From contig CAMDDA010000010.1 in the NCBI GenBank assembly GCA_945890755.1, positions 1-36,054 of the forward strand: DNA of 36,054 bases, in the 5' to 3' direction. The stretch comes from Candidatus Kuenenia stuttgartensis (GTDB lineage: Bacteria > Planctomycetota > Planctomycetia > Pirellulales > UBA1268). The position numbers were made by a program, and so were the translations under genes. Shown one piece after another: positions 7,982 to 15,971 of the stretch. Position 1 is the first letter of the stretch. Each line of letters begins with the position of its first letter. The notes below the pieces were generated by a model, which worked only from the letters and a program-made list of their open reading frames with translations, was not told the DNA's origin and ran no database searches.

Positions 7982-8209
7982 ATGGCACGGATTCGCAACG
8001 TTTTTGAGATTATCGAACTCTACGGCCACGATGAGAATTTCGAGCCCCAGTGCACGTCGGAATTCATTCCCACGCACGCACCGGCCGGATCGAAGCAGAA
8101 GATCGACGTGCTCGCGGAGCGCATCCAGCGCGGCATGCCGCTCTGGCACCCGGAAGATTCGACCGAGTCGTCCGAAGCCCTGCTCGCCGGTAGCGGCGCC
8201 GGTCGCTGA
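7982..8209 (+). CDS. Small conserved-type hypothetical protein (75 aa)
   Basis: A 75-residue soluble protein beginning MARIRNVFEIIELYGHDENF, followed by a segment with QCTSEFIPTH and then KQKIDVLAERIQRGMPLWHPED. The N-terminal half looks like one helix plus a short loop and the second half another helix; the tail is Ser/Gly/Ala-rich. There is no signal peptide. AAGGAG at 7963-7968 lies 13 bases before the ATG, which is rather far, and an in-frame TTG at 7955 precedes it. A good promoter upstream and a strong terminator hairpin downstream make it a monocistronic gene. It resembles small proteins I associate with planctomycete genomes, but no function is known to me. Confidence 0.8.
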   Translation: MARIRNVFEIIELYGHDENFEPQCTSEFIPTHAPAGSKQKIDVLAERIQRGMPLWHPEDSTESSEALLAGSGAGR

Positions 8210-8236
8210 GCCGCCGGTCAGCCTGTCGTCAGCACA

Positions 8237-8767
8237 TCACCGCCCTTCGCGGCCTCGGCCGCGGAGGGCGGTTTCCATTTCACGCTTGGCGGTGGCGGCC
8301 TTGAGTTTCTGCCGCTTGTCGTGGGTCTTGCGACCGCGGCCGATGCCCAGCAGCACCTTTACCCGGCCGTCCTTGAAGTACATCTTCAGGGGCACGAGCG
8401 TGAGGCCTTTCTCGAACGCCTGCCCGGCGAACTTCGCAATCTCGCGGCGGTGCAGGAGGAGTTTGCGGGGCCGCTTGGGCTGGTGATTGAGCCGGTTGGC
8501 CTTCTCGTACTCGGGAATGTCGCAGCCGATCAGCCAGACCTCGTTACCGTCGATCCGACCGTAGGCCTCGTCGAGTGACATCCGCCCCGCCCGCAGGCTC
8601 TTCACCTCGCTGCCGACCAGGGCAATCCCGCATTCCAGCGTGTCGATGATCTCGTATTCGTGCCGGGCCTTGCGGTTCTCGGCCACGACCCGCTCGGCGG
8701 GCTTCTCGTCTCGCTTTTTCGCGGCGGGCTTGCCGGCGGCGGACTGGGTGGGTTTGGGTGCGACCAC
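8237..8767 (-). CDS. smpB: SsrA-binding protein SmpB
   Basis: SmpB binds tmRNA and delivers it to stalled ribosomes for trans-translation. After a Lys/Ala/Pro-rich extension (residues 1-32), the core begins RVVAENRKARHEYEI. Family motifs follow in order: LECGIALVGSEVKSLRAGRMSL, WLIGCDIPEY, RPRKLLLHRREI, GLTLVPLKMYF and VKVLLGIGRGRKTHDKR. At 176 residues it is slightly longer than the typical 150-160 because of the N-terminal extension. Translation starts at GTG (8767); no ATG precedes the conserved core, so this is the only reasonable start. The last codons are formed by the terminator hairpin of the convergent gene, giving the basic tail RGRGREGR. The tmRNA gene itself is not in the window. 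Confidence 0.95.
   Translation of the reverse strand: MVAPKPTQSAAGKPAAKKRDEKPAERVVAENRKARHEYEIIDTLECGIALVGSEVKSLRAGRMSLDEAYGRIDGNEVWLIGCDIPEYEKANRLNHQPKRPRKLLLHRREIAKFAGQAFEKGLTLVPLKMYFKDGRVKVLLGIGRGRKTHDKRQKLKAATAKREMETALRGRGREGR
8240..8271 (+). terminator. Rho-independent terminator overlapping the end of smpB
   Basis: The arms 8240-8254 and 8257-8271 pair along 15 positions with a single G-U wobble, closing on a TC loop that in practice would open to four bases. The hairpin is followed by TTTCCATTT. It lies 31 bp after the stop of the 7982-8209 gene and would end that transcript. On the other strand the same bases encode the basic C-terminal tail of SmpB. Confidence 0.7.
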
Positions 8768-8852
8768 GGGACTCGACCGGCGGTTGGGCGGAGGTGAAGC
8801 GACACATTACACTTTACGGATTCGTTCGGTCTGCTGCGCTGATTCCTCCTCG

Positions 8853-10088
8853 ATGCCCACCCGCGGAACTACCACGCCCATGCCCCACCTGTCGTCGACG
8901 CTCGCCGCCGTCCTCTCCTGCCTCGCGATGACGGCGGCGGCCGCAAACCCCGGCTTCGTCGCCGGAGAATCCCGGCCGGCAGGCGACGCCCCGGCAATCC
9001 AGGTGCCGGGTGGCTGGATGGTGGCCTACGACGAGACGATCCCGGGCACCGACGTCACGTTTCGGATGATACCGGTGCCGGGGGGGCGGTTTCGCATGGG
9101 CTCGCCCGACGCCGAAGCCGACCGATCGGCCGACGAGGGGCCGGCCTTCGAGGTCGAAGTCGCGCCGTTTTGGATGGGCCGGTGCGAGGTCACCTGGGCG
9201 GAATACAAGCAGTACATGGCCGCCTGCGACCTGTTCATCGCCCTGCAGTCGGCGGGCGTCCGCCAAGTGGCCGCCGGGGCGGAAGCCGACGCAGTCACGG
9301 CACCATCGAACCTCTATGACCCCACCACGACGTTCACGAACGGTGAGGATCCGAGCCAGCCCGCCGTCACGATGACGCCGTTCGCGGCCCGGCAATACAC
9401 GAAGTGGCTCAGCGGCCTCACGGGCCGGTTCTATCGACTGCCCTGCGAGTCGGAGTGGGAGTATGCCTGCCGCGCGGGCTCGTCCGCGCCCTGGCATGCG
9501 GGAGACGACGCCGCGGCCCTCGCCGACGTCGCGTGGTTCACCGATAATTCCGACGACACGACCCACCCCGTCGGCACCAAAGAGCCCAACGCCTGGGGCC
9601 TGCACGACATGCACGGCAACGTCGCTGAATGGGTGATCGATGAGCTCGTGGACGACGGCTACGCCCGGCAGGCGGCGTTGCCGCAGCCCGTTGCCGCAGC
9701 CGACGCCATCACCTGGCCGGCGCGGCTCTACCCGCGGGTGCTGCGGGGCGGTGCCTACTACGACGAACCGGCCGCCTGCCGCAGCGCCGCCCGCCGCGGC
9801 TCCCGCGACGCCGGCGGCACTGCCGACGATCCCGACTGGAAGGACGTCGATCCCAACCTGCCGAAGAGCCCGTGGTGGTACACGGAGGCGCCGGCGCTCG
9901 GCGTGGGCATGCGGCTCGTGCGGCCGCTCGCCGAACCCGATGTGGCTGCCCGGGGCCGCTGGTGGGATGCCGACATCGACAGCATCCGCGAAGATGTCGC
10001 CAGCCGATTGACCGAAGGCCGCGGCGCCCGGGCCATCGTCGATCTCCAGTTTCCCGCCGACGTGAAGGCCGCTGGCCTCGGTGACTGA
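8853..10088 (+). CDS. Exported formylglycine-generating-enzyme-like (SUMF1/FGE-sulfatase domain) protein
   Basis: The 411-residue product has a signal peptide (about residues 1-31, ending TAAAA) and then an FGE-sulfatase-type fold. Domain hallmarks are MIPVPGGRFRMGSPDAEADR, EVTWAEYKQYM, RFYRLPCESEWEYACRAGS, PNAWGLHDMHGNVAEWV and RVLRGGAYY. In true formylglycine-generating enzymes two cysteines lie five residues apart after the RGGSY strand; here the first position is Asp and only the second Cys (DEPAAC) remains. It is therefore probably not a canonical sulfatase-activating oxidase but an exported member of the wider family. ATG at 8853 gives an Arg-containing n-region; ATG at 8880 is an alternative. 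It leads a five-gene run of exported proteins and is divergent from smpB. Confidence 0.85.
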   Translation: MPTRGTTTPMPHLSSTLAAVLSCLAMTAAAANPGFVAGESRPAGDAPAIQVPGGWMVAYDETIPGTDVTFRMIPVPGGRFRMGSPDAEADRSADEGPAFEVEVAPFWMGRCEVTWAEYKQYMAACDLFIALQSAGVRQVAAGAEADAVTAPSNLYDPTTTFTNGEDPSQPAVTMTPFAARQYTKWLSGLTGRFYRLPCESEWEYACRAGSSAPWHAGDDAAALADVAWFTDNSDDTTHPVGTKEPNAWGLHDMHGNVAEWVIDELVDDGYARQAALPQPVAAADAITWPARLYPRVLRGGAYYDEPAACRSAARRGSRDAGGTADDPDWKDVDPNLPKSPWWYTEAPALGVGMRLVRPLAEPDVAARGRWWDADIDSIREDVASRLTEGRGARAIVDLQFPADVKAAGLGD

Positions 10089-10112
10089 CAGCCCGCTTGT
10101 GGAGCCGAGCCG

Positions 10113-12494
10113 ATGCTGCTTCGTCGTTCAACCTTCCCCCTGCTGCGATCGCTGATCAGCGCCGCCTGGGCACTCACGGCCTGCGCGACGGCATCGGCTG
10201 CCGACTGGCCCGACTGGCGCGGCCCACAGCAGAACCGCCACTACGCCGGTCCGCCGCTCGTCACGACGTTCGATCCGGAGAAGAACACGAACGTCGTCTG
10301 GACGAACGACGAGGCGGGGGGCATCTCGACGCCCGTGATCATGGGCGGCAAGCTGTTTACGATCGTGCGGCACAAGCCCGGCACAGTCGAAGAGGCCGAG
10401 AAAGTGCTCTGCCTCGATGCCGCGACCGGCACAAAGCTCTGGGAGAACGTGTTCAACGTCTATCTCTCCGACGTGCCGGCCGAGCGGGTCGGCTGGTCGG
10501 CCGTCGTCGCCGATCCGGCATCGAACACCGTCTTTGCCCACGGCGTATGCGGCGTGTTCACGGCGATCGACGCGGCGACCGGCACGGCGAAGTGGCAGCG
10601 GTCGCTGCACGAAGAGTTCGGCTTTCTTTCCACCTATGGCGGCCGCACGAACATCCCCGTGGTGTTCGAGGATCTCGTCATCGCCAGCGCCGTCGTGACC
10701 GGCTGGGGCGACACGGCCCGCCCGGCGCATCGCTTCCTGGGGATGGACAAGGCCACGGGCGTCGTCCGCTGGATGAATGGCACGAAGGAACTACCCGAAG
10801 ACACGACCTACAGCACGCCGTCACTGGCCGACTTCGACGGCACAGCTGCCCTTGTCTTTGGTTCGAGCGACGGCAGTGTCTGGAACTTTCAGCCGCGGAC
10901 GGGCAAGGCCGTCTGGAACTTCAAGCTCTCACGCCGTGGCATCAATACCGCGCCGCTCATCGACGGCGACACGGTGATCGTCTCGCAGTCGGAAGAGAAC
11001 CTCGACAACACCTCGATGGGCTCGGCGACCGTGTTCAAGGCGGCCGGCATGGGCGACATCACCGCCACGGCCGCGATCTGGCAGAAGAAGGCCGTGATGG
11101 ACGGCCGATCGATGCCCGTCGTGCTCGGCGACCGCATCTATTTTGTGGATGACGGCGCGAAGGTCTACGCCTTCGACAAGGCGACGGGCTCGGCAGTCGG
11201 ACGGCCGCAGAAACTACTCGGCACGATCGTCCGCGGCAGCCCGCTCGTGGCGGATGGCAAACTCTACGTCTGCTCGACGAGCGGCTGGCACGTGCTCGAG
11301 CCGACGGCCGAGGGCGTGAAGTTCGTGAACCGGATGCGGTTCGACGAGGAGGACGAGGTGACGGCCTCGCCGATCGCCGCCAATGGACTGCTCTATCTGA
11401 CGACCGGCACCCGCCTCTACTGCCTCGGCACGCGGGCACTGCCGGATCAGAGCGGACCTGCCGCCTCTGCTCGGCCGGAAACAGTCTCGGCGGCCACGAA
11501 AGATCCGGCAGACGAGCCGGCCTGGGTGCAGATCGTTCCCGCCGAGGCGCAGATCGCCGCGGGCGAAACCCTGCAGCTCAAGGCGAGGCTCTTCGACGCC
11601 GCGGGCCGGTTCGTGAAGGAATCGCCGGCTGAGTTCGCGACGACGGTCGGCACGGTGTCAAGCGACGGCACCTACACGGCACCGGCCGGACAGCATGCGG
11701 CGGCGATCGTCACCGCGAAGGTCGGCAGCCTCGCGGGCAGGGCGCGGATCCGGTCGATGCCGCCGCTGCCGTGGCAGTTCGACTTCGAGGAGATCCCGCT
11801 CGCGGCCGACCCGAAGACGGGCGTCGTCAAAGGCGAGCCGCCGCTGCCGTGGATCGGCATGCGGTATCGCCACGTCGTCCGCGAGGTCGATGGCTCGAAG
11901 TGCCTCGTGAAGGTGACCACGATCCCCAAGGGCACTCGGAGCCAGGGCTGGATCGGGCCGATCGGGCTGCACGACTATTGTGTCCGGGCCGATGTCCGGG
12001 CCCGGGAGACGGGCGTGGGCAAGCCGGGCGATCCAGCTTCAGTCACGCAGAAGCCGGCCTCCACCGCATCGCAACCCCGCACCACCGACGCCGATGCCTT
12101 CACGAAGGCGTTCGGCAATCCGGCGGCGCTCGAGAAGGCCCGGATGCCCGACATCGGACTCATCGCCCAGCGGTATACGCTCGACCTGATGGGTGCGGCG
12201 CAACAGTTGCAACTGCGATCGTGGCCGCCGCAGGTGGCGACGCACTTCTCGAAGACGATCCCGTTTGCCTGGGAGGCCGGCCGCTGGTACTCCATGAAGC
12301 TCGAGGCCCGCACGTCGGGGCAGTCGGCGGTGCTTCGCGGCAAGGTCTGGCCACGGGGCGAGGCGGAACCCGAGGCCTGGACTATTCATGCCACGCATGC
12401 CGCGGGCAATCTCCAGGGCAGCCCCGGCTTCTTCGGCAACTCGAAAGACTCCGAGATTTACATCGACAACGTGTCCGTGGAGGCTGTGGAATGA
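10113..12494 (+). CDS. Exported PQQ-type beta-propeller protein with Ig-like and C-terminal beta domain
   Basis: This 793-residue protein has a signal peptide (residues 1-30, ending TASA) and begins DWPDWRGPQQNR, the W-x-x-W-R-G-P opening typical of planctomycete PQQ-repeat (BamB-like) propellers. Propeller strands such as TPVIMGGKLFTIV, GSPLVADGKLYVCS and ASPIAANGLLYLTTG recur to about residue 455. Residues 469-548 look like a bacterial Ig-like domain (WVQIVPAEAQIAAGETLQLK to GTYTAPAG). The remaining 245 residues contain a lectin-like/LamG-type beta region (WIGPIGLHDYCVRADVRA, WYSMKLEART, SEIYIDNVSVE). No catalytic quinoprotein-dehydrogenase disulfide motif was noticed, so structural or binding roles are as likely as enzymatic. 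GGAG 10 bases upstream supports the start. The TGA stop overlaps the next start as ATGATGA. Confidence 0.88.
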   Translation: MLLRRSTFPLLRSLISAAWALTACATASAADWPDWRGPQQNRHYAGPPLVTTFDPEKNTNVVWTNDEAGGISTPVIMGGKLFTIVRHKPGTVEEAEKVLCLDAATGTKLWENVFNVYLSDVPAERVGWSAVVADPASNTVFAHGVCGVFTAIDAATGTAKWQRSLHEEFGFLSTYGGRTNIPVVFEDLVIASAVVTGWGDTARPAHRFLGMDKATGVVRWMNGTKELPEDTTYSTPSLADFDGTAALVFGSSDGSVWNFQPRTGKAVWNFKLSRRGINTAPLIDGDTVIVSQSEENLDNTSMGSATVFKAAGMGDITATAAIWQKKAVMDGRSMPVVLGDRIYFVDDGAKVYAFDKATGSAVGRPQKLLGTIVRGSPLVADGKLYVCSTSGWHVLEPTAEGVKFVNRMRFDEEDEVTASPIAANGLLYLTTGTRLYCLGTRALPDQSGPAASARPETVSAATKDPADEPAWVQIVPAEAQIAAGETLQLKARLFDAAGRFVKESPAEFATTVGTVSSDGTYTAPAGQHAAAIVTAKVGSLAGRARIRSMPPLPWQFDFEEIPLAADPKTGVVKGEPPLPWIGMRYRHVVREVDGSKCLVKVTTIPKGTRSQGWIGPIGLHDYCVRADVRARETGVGKPGDPASVTQKPASTASQPRTTDADAFTKAFGNPAALEKARMPDIGLIAQRYTLDLMGAAQQLQLRSWPPQVATHFSKTIPFAWEAGRWYSMKLEARTSGQSAVLRGKVWPRGEAEPEAWTIHATHAAGNLQGSPGFFGNSKDSEIYIDNVSVEAVE

Positions 12495-14311
12495 TGAAGC
12501 CGCGAATGGAAAAGCAGCCGACTCGTTGGATGAGCGGGGTTGCCCCTACCGGTGAGCCGGCGTTGGCGGCAAGCGAAGGCAGGATGCCGAGAGCGCAGCC
12601 GCCATCGAGCGAGCGAAGGACAGGATGTCCGAAGCGAGCGTCCGGCGAGACGGTAGGGGCAACCCCGCGCGCGGCGCCAGCCAAGGTGGCTCTTGCCTTG
12701 ATCCTGACTGCGCTGCCGCTCACGGCAAGCGCGAGCGACTGGAATCAGTGGGGGGGCTCACCGGTCCGCAACAATGTGTCGCCGGCGAAGAACATCCCGG
12801 CCGAGTGGACGCCTGGCGACTTCGACCCCTCAACCGGCGCCTGGAAACCCGAGACGAGCCAGAACGTGGCCTGGGTGGCGGCGCTCGGCAGCCAGAGTTA
12901 CGGCAATCCGGTCGTCGCCGGCGGCAAGGCCTACGTCGGCACCAACAATGGCAAGGGCTGGCTGAAGCGGTATCCCCCCGAGGTCGATCTCGGGTGTCTC
13001 GTGGCCTTCGACATCGAGGATGGCTCGTTCCTGTGGCAGGATTCGAGCGAGAAGCTGCCGACAGGCCGCGTGCACGATTGGCCGCTCCAGGGCATCTGCT
13101 GCGCGCCGCTCGTGGAGGGAGACCGGCTCTGGTACGTGACGAGCCGAGGCGAGGTGAAGTGCCTCGACACCGAGGGCTTCCGCGATGGCGAGAACGACGG
13201 GCCGTTCACCGCCGAGAAGGTCCAGCAGCAGGACGAGGCCGACGTCGTCTGGGTGCTCGACATGATGAAGCAGCTCGGCGTCTCGCAGCACAACATGTGC
13301 TCGTGCAGCGTGACGACCGCGGGTGACTTCCTGTTCGTCAACACGAGCAACGGCGTGGACGAGGGGCACATCAATTTGCCCAACGCCGAGGCCCCGAGCT
13401 TCCTCTGCATCGACAAGCGCGACGGCACGGTGCTGTGGGCCGACAACACGCCCGGCGCCAACGTGCTCCACGGCCAGTGGTCGAGCCCGGCCTACGCCGA
13501 GCTCGGCGGCGTGCCGCAGGTGATCTTCGGCGGTGGCGACGGCTGGATCTACGCCTTCGACGCCCGCGGCGAGAACGGCCGGTCGAAGAAGCTCTGGGAG
13601 TTCGACTGCAACCCGAAGGAATCGAAGTACACGCTCGGCGGCCGGGCCGATCGCAATCACATCATCGGCACGCCCGTCGTGCACGACGGGCTCGTCTACG
13701 TGGCCGTGGGCGAAGATCCGGAGCACGGCGAGGGCGTGGGGCACCTGTGGTGCATCGATCCGACGAAGCGGGGCGACGTGTCGAGCGAACTGGCCGTGAG
13801 CCTGAAGGATCCGACGCAGCCCCTGCCCCGCCGCCGCGAGCAGGCCGTGATCAAGGAGCAGGGCGAGGTGACCAGGCCCAATCCTGCCTCGGCCGCCGTC
13901 TGGCACTATCCCGGCTTCGACGCCGACAAAAACGGCAAGCTCGACTTCGAGGAAACGATGCATCGCACGTGCGGCACCGTGGCGATCGCCGACGGGCTCT
14001 TGTTCGTGGCCGACTTCAGCGGCCTCTTCCACTGCCTCGACCTGAAGACGGGCAAACCGCTCTGGACCCACGACATGCTCGCCGCCAGCTGGGGATCGCC
14101 CCTGATCGTGGACGGCAAGGTCTACATCGGTGACGAGGACGGCGACATCTCCATCTTCAAGCTCGCGCGCGACAAGGACCTGCTCGCGGAGATCAACATG
14201 GGCAACAGCGTCTACTCCACGCCGATCGTCGCCGGCGACACGCTCTACATCGCCAACAAGAGCCATCTCTTCGCCATTCGGGCCGGAGCCACTCCGGTCG
14301 CCGTGCCATGA
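12494..14311 (+). CDS. Exported PQQ-type beta-propeller protein with EF-hand loop and repeat-derived N-terminus
   Basis: The start overlaps the previous stop (ATGs at 12491 and 12494), indicating coupling. The 605-residue product has an odd N-terminus: 13 basic residues, then 45 residues encoded by the palindromic element at 12534-12668, then a normal signal-peptide core (VALALILTALPLTASA, residues 65-80) and the propeller, which opens SDWNQWGGSPVRNN. Propeller strands include GNPVVAGGKAYVGTNNG, CAPLVEGDRLWYVTSRG, GTPVVHDGLVYVAVG and GSPLIVDGKVYIGDEDG. A canonical EF-hand calcium loop, DADKNGKLDFEE, occupies residues 476-487 between blades. If the element disrupts export from the early start, GTG at 12686 could start a short signal peptide, but it has no ribosome binding site and no basic n-region. 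The downstream gene overlaps it by 4 bp. Confidence 0.87.
   Translation: MKPRMEKQPTRWMSGVAPTGEPALAASEGRMPRAQPPSSERRTGCPKRASGETVGATPRAAPAKVALALILTALPLTASASDWNQWGGSPVRNNVSPAKNIPAEWTPGDFDPSTGAWKPETSQNVAWVAALGSQSYGNPVVAGGKAYVGTNNGKGWLKRYPPEVDLGCLVAFDIEDGSFLWQDSSEKLPTGRVHDWPLQGICCAPLVEGDRLWYVTSRGEVKCLDTEGFRDGENDGPFTAEKVQQQDEADVVWVLDMMKQLGVSQHNMCSCSVTTAGDFLFVNTSNGVDEGHINLPNAEAPSFLCIDKRDGTVLWADNTPGANVLHGQWSSPAYAELGGVPQVIFGGGDGWIYAFDARGENGRSKKLWEFDCNPKESKYTLGGRADRNHIIGTPVVHDGLVYVAVGEDPEHGEGVGHLWCIDPTKRGDVSSELAVSLKDPTQPLPRRREQAVIKEQGEVTRPNPASAAVWHYPGFDADKNGKLDFEETMHRTCGTVAIADGLLFVADFSGLFHCLDLKTGKPLWTHDMLAASWGSPLIVDGKVYIGDEDGDISIFKLARDKDLLAEINMGNSVYSTPIVAGDTLYIANKSHLFAIRAGATPVAVP
12534..12668. repeat. 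135-bp palindromic element inserted in frame within a coding sequence
   Basis: The termini are perfect 18-bp inverted repeats: 12534-12551 begins GCGGGGTTGCCCC, and 12651-12668 is its exact complement. Inside are two related segments, 12573-12595 and 12613-12636, each a small hairpin around AGGAT with arms GGC/GCC in one and GGAC/GTCC in the other. The element is 135 bp, a multiple of three, and contains no stop in the frame of the PQQ-type gene, so it adds 45 codons. It lies between the start codon and the signal-peptide core. No target-site duplication is evident. It looks like a small non-autonomous palindromic repeat. Confidence 0.8.
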
Positions 14312-15969
14312 CCGCCCACGATGTGTTCCGTGTCGTGCTCGTCGTGACGGTCGCCATTGCGGCCACCACGGTGACGCTCGCCGCCGACCTCGTCGCCGCA
14401 CCGTTCCGGGTGCGGCCCTACTTGCAACATCCCGCCCCCGACGCGATGACGGTCCGCTGGCTTTCGGAGGCGGCGGACCCCGGCACCCTCACCTGCGACA
14501 GCCGCACGTTTACCTCCGCACCGGTCCTCGCCCGCGATCTCGACTACCAGATGATGGAACCTGCCGACATGCAGCATGGCTCACCGCCATTTTTGCATTC
14601 GGTGCGGGTGACCGGCCTCGAGCCGGCGACCAGCTATCCCTATGTGGTCGAGCAGTCAGGCGAGACGGCGAAGGCAGTGCTCACGACCGCTCCGCGGCCG
14701 GGAGAGGTGGGCCGCGGCGGCGGCGTGCGACTCTTCTTCTACGCCGACGCGAAGGCACGGCCGGCTTCCCGTGAGTCGCGGGCGGAATGGGTCGCCTCTC
14801 CGTCATTGCCCGGCGGGCTACGACCGCGATGGGTGGGCGATCGCTACGTGATCGACGAGACGGCCGCCTATCGCACCAACCTCGCCCTGATCGCGGCCCG
14901 GGCGGCCGAGAGCCTCCGGGCGGGCAACCCCGTGCTCTGCAGCATCGTGGGCGATCTCGTGGAGAGCGGTGGCGAGCAGCGGCATTGGGACGAGTTTTGG
15001 CGGCACAACGCCGGTACGTTCGGCACGCTCGCCTCCCGCGTGCCGCTCGTCGCCGTGCCGGGCGACCACGACATCTTCGGCGGCCCCCCCAGCGACGACC
15101 GCCTCCGGGATCTCGGCGGCTACAAGGGTCCCGTCACGCTCCTCGCCTCCCGAAAGTTTCTCACCTATTTCGAGCATCCGGAGAACGGCGCCTCGGACGA
15201 GCGGCACATCGGCCGCTACCACCGGATCGATTTCGGCCCGGTCACGCTGCTCTCGCTCGACACGACGAATGGCGGCTCCGACGACGGCCCCGACGACACC
15301 AACCACGACCTCGATCGCAAAGACGCCCCGCACATCCCCGACTACGCCCCGGGGTCGGAGCAACACACATGGCTGACGCGCGAACTCGTCGCGGCCCGCG
15401 ACCGCAACGCCGTGGTCTTCGTGCAGTTCCACCACGCGCCCTTCTCGGCAGGCGTCCACGGCCGCCCGCCGGGTGACGGCGACGGCACGGACATGCATTC
15501 CGGGCGGCCGCTCCGAGGGCTCACCGGACTCTTCAAGGAGCACGGCGTGCGGGCCGTGTTCTGTGGCCACGATGAGATCTACGAGCATTCGTTCGCCGAC
15601 GGGGTCCATTACTACACCGTCGGCATCGGCGGCGACCTGCTGCCCGGCCCCGCCCTCGACCATGTGAATGAGCGGCAGATCTTCCTGGCCCACGACCATG
15701 CGCCGGAGCGCTGGCAGCGGGACGTGCTCGAAGCGGGCGGCAAGCATTACGGCCACGTCGAGGTCGATGTGAGCCGCCGCGAGGATGGCCCCGGATTCAT
15801 CGTGTCGATCACGCCCGTGCACGTGTTCCCCGTCCTCGACCCCCAGAACCCAGGCACGGTCCTCGACTGGGAGCGCCGCACCTACGACGACATGCTGACC
15901 TTCGACGTGATGCCCTTGCCGGCGGCCGATCTCGACGTCGAACCCGCCCCTCCCGCGGAGACTCCCTGA
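14308..15969 (+). CDS. Exported purple-acid-phosphatase-like metallophosphoesterase
   Basis: The 553-residue product carries a signal peptide (about residues 1-26), then a fibronectin-III-like domain (residues about 34-130: RVRPYLQHPAPDAMTVRWLSE, LEPATSYPYVVEQ). This is the usual N-terminal module of purple-acid-phosphatase-type enzymes. The calcineurin-like metallophosphoesterase domain follows. Metal-site motifs are FYADAKA (about residue 143), GDLVESGG (215), PGDHDI (251-256, in place of the usual GNHD), FHHAP (374-378) and CGHDEIYEH (419-427). The first motif lacks the usual His or Gly after Asp and the Asn of GNHD is replaced by Asp, so metal binding may be altered. Substrate is unknown. 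It overlaps the preceding gene as ATGA, and the next gene begins two bases after its stop. Confidence 0.88.
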   Translation: MTAHDVFRVVLVVTVAIAATTVTLAADLVAAPFRVRPYLQHPAPDAMTVRWLSEAADPGTLTCDSRTFTSAPVLARDLDYQMMEPADMQHGSPPFLHSVRVTGLEPATSYPYVVEQSGETAKAVLTTAPRPGEVGRGGGVRLFFYADAKARPASRESRAEWVASPSLPGGLRPRWVGDRYVIDETAAYRTNLALIAARAAESLRAGNPVLCSIVGDLVESGGEQRHWDEFWRHNAGTFGTLASRVPLVAVPGDHDIFGGPPSDDRLRDLGGYKGPVTLLASRKFLTYFEHPENGASDERHIGRYHRIDFGPVTLLSLDTTNGGSDDGPDDTNHDLDRKDAPHIPDYAPGSEQHTWLTRELVAARDRNAVVFVQFHHAPFSAGVHGRPPGDGDGTDMHSGRPLRGLTGLFKEHGVRAVFCGHDEIYEHSFADGVHYYTVGIGGDLLPGPALDHVNERQIFLAHDHAPERWQRDVLEAGGKHYGHVEVDVSRREDGPGFIVSITPVHVFPVLDPQNPGTVLDWERRTYDDMLTFDVMPLPAADLDVEPAPPAETP

Positions 15970-15971
15970 CC

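Noticed and set aside
8784-8813. Possible promoter TTGGGC-N18-TACACT ahead of the FGE-like gene
   Set aside because: Both boxes are weak and spacing is long; not better than expected by chance in this region.
12830-14401. Long minus-strand ORF (523 codons) opposite the second PQQ-type gene
   Set aside because: Antisense shadow of a recognised propeller gene; no domain or start signal supports it.
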